Source: Streptomyces sp. NRRL F-6676 (lineage in GTDB: Bacteria; Actinomycetota; Actinomycetes; Streptomycetales; Streptomycetaceae). From it: 64,000 nucleotides of DNA. Below the pieces are notes generated by a model that was not told where the DNA came from, ran no database searches, and saw nothing but the letters and a program-made list of their open reading frames with translations. Location of the stretch: NCBI RefSeq assembly GCF_000725625.1, contig NZ_JOHS01000001.1:511498-575497 (forward strand). Reading direction: 5' to 3'. The position numbers and the translations under genes are program-made. Below, piece by piece: positions 59,829-64,000 of the stretch (position 1 is the stretch's first letter; each line of letters starts with the position of its first letter).

Positions 59829-61118
59829 TTACGGCTTGGCTGACGAAGTCAGCGGCGATCCGGGCGGGGCCGCGAAGTCCGGCGTCCCCGCGTACTCGGG
59901 CAGGTCGATGCCGTTGATCGCGCGCCCGACCAGCTCGGTGAACCACGCGCCGGCGAAATCGGGGCGCGGCCCGGCGTCTGGACCGGGGACATCGCGGCTG
60001 CGTGCGTTCAACCGGCCGATCTCCTGGTTGGCCTCCACGAACGGGCGCATCCGCGCCTCGTAGCGGGCGAACCCGATGGCGGGATCCCACTCGGCGGCGG
60101 CCAGCTCTCCGGCCAGCAGGTAGGCGCCGACCAGTGCCAGCCCGGTGCCCTGCCCGGACATCGGTGACGAGCTGAACGCCGCGTCCCCGAGCAGCCCCAC
60201 CCGTCCGCTCGACCAGTGGTCCATCACGACCTGGGCGACCTGGTCGAGACAGAAGTCCGGGGTGTCGTCCAGGTGCGCCAGGATGTCCGGGGCCCGCCAG
60301 CCAAGGCCCGCCATCCGCTCACGCAGCAGGCGCTTCTGGGCTTCGACGTCACGGTGGTCGACGTCGAAGCCGGCGGAGGGGAAGTAGAACATGGACATCG
60401 CCCGGGTGGCGTCCTGGATGGGTCGCAGAAGGGCGGAGCGACCGGACTCCTGGTCCTGGTACTCCAGCAGCCAGCGGTCCAGCCCGAACTCGTTGGGCAC
60501 GCTGTAGAAGGCCAGCACGTGCCCGAGGTGGCGGAGGAACCGTTCGTGCGGTCCGAAGACCATCGCTCGCAGCGGCGAGTGCAGCCCGTCGGCCCCGACC
60601 ACCAGGTCGAAGCGCCGTCGGTTGCCGCCCGCGAAGACCACGTCGACCCCGTCCGCGTCCTGGGTGAGCTCGGCGATCCGGTCGCCGAAGACGTACTCGA
60701 CGCCGTCGCGGGTGTCGTCGTAGAGCAGCTGGGACAGATCGCCGCGCAGAATCTCGATGTCGGCGATGAACCCGTCGCCACCGTCATCGTCCGCGCGGAA
60801 GGTCTCCAGCACCTGCCCGTCCGCGTCCACAGTGTGCGCGCCCGCGGTGTCGGTGCACGCTGCGCGGACCGCCGCGTCCAGCCCCATGCGCCTGATGACC
60901 TCCTTGGCGACCCCGCGCGCGTCCACCGCCTGCCCCCCGGGACGCAGCTCGGGAGCCCGCTCCACCACGGTCACCTTTGCCCCCCGTCGGCACAGCCAGT
61001 GGGCCAGCGCGGGTCCCGCGATGCTCGCCCCCGCCACCAACACCTCGGGACCGCTCGCCCCCATACCCCGCCCGCCCGTCCGGGTCGTGCGCTCCTGCGC
61101 GGAGTCGTCGACGCTCAT
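59829..61118 (-). CDS. FAD-dependent monooxygenase
   Basis: This 429-residue class A flavin monooxygenase has FAD-binding VLVAGASIAGPALAHWL at about 23-39, DLVVGADGLHSPLRAMVFG and the GD motif RVGLLGDAAFSSSPMSGQGTGLAL. It resembles the TetX/tetracycline-hydroxylase-like group, with GQAVDARGVAKEV after strand 2. The ATG at 61118 has GGAGG about 6 bases upstream; the next in-frame ATG (MGASGPEVLVAG) is an alternative. It lies opposite a TetR plus second monooxygenase; co-control is possible. Confidence 0.86.
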   Translation of the reverse strand: MSVDDSAQERTTRTGGRGMGASGPEVLVAGASIAGPALAHWLCRRGAKVTVVERAPELRPGGQAVDARGVAKEVIRRMGLDAAVRAACTDTAGAHTVDADGQVLETFRADDDGGDGFIADIEILRGDLSQLLYDDTRDGVEYVFGDRIAELTQDADGVDVVFAGGNRRRFDLVVGADGLHSPLRAMVFGPHERFLRHLGHVLAFYSVPNEFGLDRWLLEYQDQESGRSALLRPIQDATRAMSMFYFPSAGFDVDHRDVEAQKRLLRERMAGLGWRAPDILAHLDDTPDFCLDQVAQVVMDHWSSGRVGLLGDAAFSSSPMSGQGTGLALVGAYLLAGELAAAEWDPAIGFARYEARMRPFVEANQEIGRLNARSRDVPGPDAGPRPDFAGAWFTELVGRAINGIDLPEYAGTPDFAAPPGSPLTSSAKP

Positions 61119-61581
61119 CACTTGCCTCCATGCGCTTTCTCCCGCGCCGGAACGTTTCCGGCACGGGGCCCACTCCGTCGGTGGAGCCGGCAGGACCGAC
61201 TGCGGGTCCGCACAAAACTCATCGGTACGGCCGGAATCGCGAGCTGCGCGCAACACGGTGAGACTTCGACCGCCCCGACGCCGACCGGATGACCGCACGC
61301 CTCGGCGCCGCGCTCACCGACGCGATCACGCGCGTCGACGGCCACGGCTGGGCCAGATCAGGGGCGGCCAGGCGCGTTCGGGCGATGGTGTCCCGGAGGC
61401 AGGCAGACAGACAGGCAGGCACGCCTGGGCGGGCTTGGCCGGGCTGGGCGACAACCACTTGGTAGCCGGTCAACAGCCTTGGATGTCATGTTTCCACCGC
61501 CGCCCTCGCCCGTCGATACGGCAACCAAGAATGCGGTCCGCCGCAGATACGACACCCAGAGGAGGCGTATCGCCACCTCAT
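61119..61581. other. Region with short repeats and a possible gene remnant
   Basis: These bases hold no intact gene. A GGCA/GACA tetranucleotide run lies at about 61397-61423. A plus-strand stretch near 61285-61360 (MTARLGAALTDAITRVDGHGWA) has protein-like character but no start or family that I can name. The right edge carries the TetR operator. Confidence 0.4.
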
Positions 61582-61616
61582 TTGGATCGCTGCACTAATT
61601 TGGTGCAGCGCTCCAA
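61582..61616. promoter_or_regulatory. 35-bp near-perfect TetR palindrome
   Basis: TTGGATCGCTGCAC (61582-61595) and GTGCAGCGCTCCAA (61603-61616) match at 13 of 14 positions around TAATTTG. It ends 18 bases before the TetR ATG and is the longest operator-like palindrome of the window. Confidence 0.88.
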
Positions 61617-61634
61617 GTGTGTCATGGTGGAGGT

Positions 61635-62327
61635 ATGGCAACGAGAACCCCGCGCCCGGAGCGGCGTAATCAGGTGCTCTCCCGGGAGCGGATCATCGAG
61701 ACGGCGATCGAGCTGCTCGATGCGGGCGGAGAGGACGCCATGACCACCCGGGCGCTCACCGAGCGCCTGTCCACCGGATCAGGAGCGATCTACTACCGGG
61801 TGGGCAGCCGGGACCACCTGCTGGACACGGCGACGGAGACGATCGTCATGGCCGCCCTGGCCGCCAAGCCCGCGCGGGCCTCCGCTTCCCCCGAGGACGA
61901 GATCCGCACCGTGGCACTGGCCCTGTTCGATGCGATCGCCGAGCACCAGTGGCTGGCGACACGGCTGACGCAGCAGGTGGTCCGCCAGCCGTTCGGCCCG
62001 GTGACGGTCGGGATCTTCGAGCGGATCGGCCGCCAGCTCGGAGCGCTGGGGGTGCCGCGGCCGTCCTGGTTCGTGGCGGCGTCGACACTGGTCCACTACA
62101 TCCTCGGAGCGGTCAGCCAGAACACCCAAGTGGCGGGTGACGCGCCTGACGGCGCACACGACCGTGGCGAGTTCCTCGACGCGGCCGCGGCGGCCTGGCA
62201 GGACCTCAGCGCCGAGGACTACCCATTCATGCACGCCATCGTCGGCCAGATACACGCCCACGACGACCGCGAGCAGTTTCTCACCGGCATCGCCGTCATT
62301 CTCGACGGCCTCACCCGGCTCGGCTGA
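61635..62327 (+). CDS. TetR-family regulator of flavin monooxygenase
   Basis: This is a 230-residue protein with HTH MTTRALTERLSTGSGAIYYRVGSRD (about 36-60) and a long TetR_C domain. It resembles TetR repressors of tetracycline or flavin-monooxygenase genes, in which STGSGAIYYRV is typical. ATG 61635 has GGAGG too close (1 base); GTG 61617, right after the operator, is an alternative. It is followed after 51 bases by the monooxygenase gene on the same strand. Confidence 0.85.
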   Translation: MATRTPRPERRNQVLSRERIIETAIELLDAGGEDAMTTRALTERLSTGSGAIYYRVGSRDHLLDTATETIVMAALAAKPARASASPEDEIRTVALALFDAIAEHQWLATRLTQQVVRQPFGPVTVGIFERIGRQLGALGVPRPSWFVAASTLVHYILGAVSQNTQVAGDAPDGAHDRGEFLDAAAAAWQDLSAEDYPFMHAIVGQIHAHDDREQFLTGIAVILDGLTRLG

Positions 62328-62378
62328 CCCACCAGGTCGGCCCATCCGTCAGCGTGTGTTTCAGAAAGGAATTCCCCC

Positions 62379-63902
62379 ATGCGTGACGTAGTGATTGCGG
62401 GTGGCGGTCCGGTCGGCCTGTTCCTGGCCACCGAGCTTGCCCTGGGCGGCGCCTCCGTCCTGGTCCTGGAGCGGGACGAGGAAGCCACCTCGCCGTTCAA
62501 GGCGCTCCCGCTCGGACTGCGGGGCCTGAGCGCCGGGTCGGCCGAGGCGTTCTACCGCCGCGGCCTGCTGGATGACGTGATCAGTGCCTCGCACGCCGAT
62601 CCGGCCAAGGTCGGCGCAGCCCCCGACGCCATCGAGGCACCGGACCCCCGGGATGTGAGCCACTTCGCGGGCATGGGCCTGGATGCGGCTGACATCGACG
62701 TGGCCTCGCTGCCCTTCCGGCTGCCCAGCCCGGCGATGGAAGGATTCATGACCAGCCTCGAGGCGGTCCTCTCGGTCATGGCCGAGCGCGCCACCGAGCT
62801 CGGCGTGGAGATGGTGCGTGGCAGGCCCGTCACGGGACTCGTGCAGGACGCCGAGTACGTCACCGTCACGGCCGGCGGCCAGGAGTTCCAGGCGCGTTAC
62901 CTGGTGGGCTGCGACGGCGGGCGCAGCACGGTGCGGGGCCTGGCCGGCTTCGACTTCGTCGGCACCGATCCGCTGTTCACCGGCTACGCCGCCAAGGTCA
63001 CCTTCGCCGACCCCGACCAGCCGGCCCTCGGCTTCCACCTCACGGACAACGGCATGTACCTGCGCACACCGTTCGAGGGACACCTGGGCATGATGGACTT
63101 CGACGGTGGTTTCTTCGACCGCTCGCAGCCGCCGACCCGTGAGCACCTCCAGGAAGTCCTGCGCCGCATCACGGGAAGCGATGTGACGCTGCGCGACGTG
63201 CATCTGGCGTCGAGCTTCACCGACCGTGCCATGCAGACCACGTCATACCGCAAGGGACGTGTGCTGCTGGCCGGCGACGCCGCGCACATCCACTCGCCGC
63301 TGGGCGGCCAGGGCCTCAACCTCGGCATCGGCGATGCCGCCAACCTCGGCTGGAAGCTCGCCGCGACCGTGCGCGGCAGCGCGCCGGAGGGCCTGCTCGA
63401 CACCTACACCAGTGAGCGGCACCCCGTGGGAGCCGCAGTGCTGGACTGGTCCCGCGCCCAGGTCGCGACCATGAAGCCGGGTCCCAACGCCCCCGCGCTG
63501 CGCAAGCTGGTCCACGAACTGCTGCGCACCATAGACGGTACGACGTTCGCCTACCGCAGGACGACAGGGCTGTTCAACCGCTACGACCTGGGCGACACGC
63601 ATCCACTTGTCGGCTGCTCCGCCCCGGACTTCCGCTTCGAAGACGGCACTCGCTTGGGCGAACTGCTGCGCCAAGGCCAGGGCGTCCTGTTGGACTTCCG
63701 CTCCGATGACCGGCTGCGGCGTGCGGCGAAGAGCTGGCAGGGCCGGATCCAGTACGCGGCCGGCCCCGCCCGCGAGGATCTCGGATGCACCGCCGTGCTC
63801 GTCCGCCCCGATGGCGTCGTCGCCTGGGTCTCCGGAGAAGTGGTGGACGCCGGCACCTTCGAGCAGGCCGCCTCCCGCTGGTTCGACGGCGGCCGGAACT
63901 AA
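62379..63902 (+). CDS. FAD-dependent aromatic monooxygenase, PHBH type
   Basis: This is a 507-residue class A flavin hydroxylase. FAD-binding VVIAGGGPVGLFLATELAL is at 4-22, DG motif LVGCDGGRSTVRGLAGF near 173-189, GD motif VLLAGDAAHIHSPLGGQGLNLGIGD near 297-321. A C-terminal thioredoxin-like domain (420-505) is present. It likely modifies an aromatic antibiotic or polyketide. AAGGAA lies about 7 bases before the ATG. It is in line with the TetR gene and probably under its control. Confidence 0.9.
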   Translation: MRDVVIAGGGPVGLFLATELALGGASVLVLERDEEATSPFKALPLGLRGLSAGSAEAFYRRGLLDDVISASHADPAKVGAAPDAIEAPDPRDVSHFAGMGLDAADIDVASLPFRLPSPAMEGFMTSLEAVLSVMAERATELGVEMVRGRPVTGLVQDAEYVTVTAGGQEFQARYLVGCDGGRSTVRGLAGFDFVGTDPLFTGYAAKVTFADPDQPALGFHLTDNGMYLRTPFEGHLGMMDFDGGFFDRSQPPTREHLQEVLRRITGSDVTLRDVHLASSFTDRAMQTTSYRKGRVLLAGDAAHIHSPLGGQGLNLGIGDAANLGWKLAATVRGSAPEGLLDTYTSERHPVGAAVLDWSRAQVATMKPGPNAPALRKLVHELLRTIDGTTFAYRRTTGLFNRYDLGDTHPLVGCSAPDFRFEDGTRLGELLRQGQGVLLDFRSDDRLRRAAKSWQGRIQYAAGPAREDLGCTAVLVRPDGVVAWVSGEVVDAGTFEQAASRWFDGGRN

Positions 63903-63977
63903 GGGCCTGTCGTTTGGATCAGCCCGCAGACGCGGGGTCTGGCACGCACATCTGCCGCGTTGTCGTCGGTCGCCGAT

Positions 63978-64000
63978 TCCCCCAAGCTCTCAACTTCGTT
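63978..64000. repeat. Left half of a dispersed Streptomyces intergenic palindrome, cut by window end
   Basis: The sequence beginning TTCCCCCAAGCTCTC and running to the window end resembles the left arm of a GC-rich hairpin (C-run, AAGCTCT, then a G-run arm) that is dispersed in many Streptomyces genomes, as I recall. The right arm would lie beyond 64000. Confidence 0.4.

Overview
The window is very GC-rich (about 70 percent by eye), densely coding and rich in GTG starts. It carries Actinobacteria-type genes: a mycothiol-amidase-like PIG-L deacetylase, a Tat-exported alpha-L-rhamnosidase, ricin-lectin secreted proteins, sugar ABC importers without their own ATPase, and many TetR, MarR, LysR, GntR and GlxA regulators. 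It looks like accessory chromosome of a Streptomyces. No rRNA, tRNA, CRISPR array, transposase or phage gene was recognised.

Layout. 1-5553: end of a PepSY/DUF5134 pair, a TetR/SDR divergent pair, an MFS exporter and a PIG-L deacetylase. 5623-9545: MarR-FUSC unit, then a small antitoxin/toxin pair. 9655-15314: MgtC-like protein, an SPFH plus NAD-kinase-like pair behind a nested palindrome, a VOC protein, a flavin monooxygenase and a YrhK protein. 15398-19579: secreted rhamnosidase with a LacI-type operator, and a ricin lectin. 19648-25113: redox and regulatory genes (RibD-like reductase, FMN reductase/MarR, cupin/GlxA, VOC/TetR). 25422-30160: secreted GH43 protein, then a stretch with simple repeats, a truncated GNAT, a siderophore-interacting protein, a 2H phosphoesterase, a frameshifted TetX-like monooxygenase and a TetR remnant.

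30244-38410 is one catabolic locus: a LysR gene divergent from histidinol-dehydrogenase-like enzyme, solute-binding lipoprotein, two permeases, nitrilase-family amidase and GH13 glucosidase. The last five genes are chained by 4-base stop/start overlaps. 38675-40986: SGNH-ricin secreted hydrolase and an SCO6745-family protein. 41275-49265 is a phosphonate locus: GntR/UTRA regulator, FAD oxidoreductase, phosphonatase-like HAD enzyme, a complete 2-aminoethylphosphonate-type ABC importer, then an ICL/PEP-mutase-superfamily lyase and a small secreted protein. It ends in three stacked hairpins. 49418-63902 is a run of regulator/target pairs (TetR/MFS, TetR/saccharopine-dehydrogenase-like, GlxA/quinone oxidoreductase, TetR/carotenoid oxygenase, TetR/flavin monooxygenases), most with a visible palindromic operator.

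Two themes recur. Many genes, mainly regulators, show a -10-like hexamer 6 or 7 bases before the start codon, as expected for leaderless mRNAs. Near-perfect palindromes sit in most divergent promoters, so local autoregulated switches seem to be the dominant control mode. The best leads for undescribed biology are the LysR-hisD-like/ABC/nitrilase/GH13 operon, the SPFH/NAD-kinase-like pair, and the phosphonate locus with its linked lyase. All functions are inferred by reading sequences and motifs; no database search was run.
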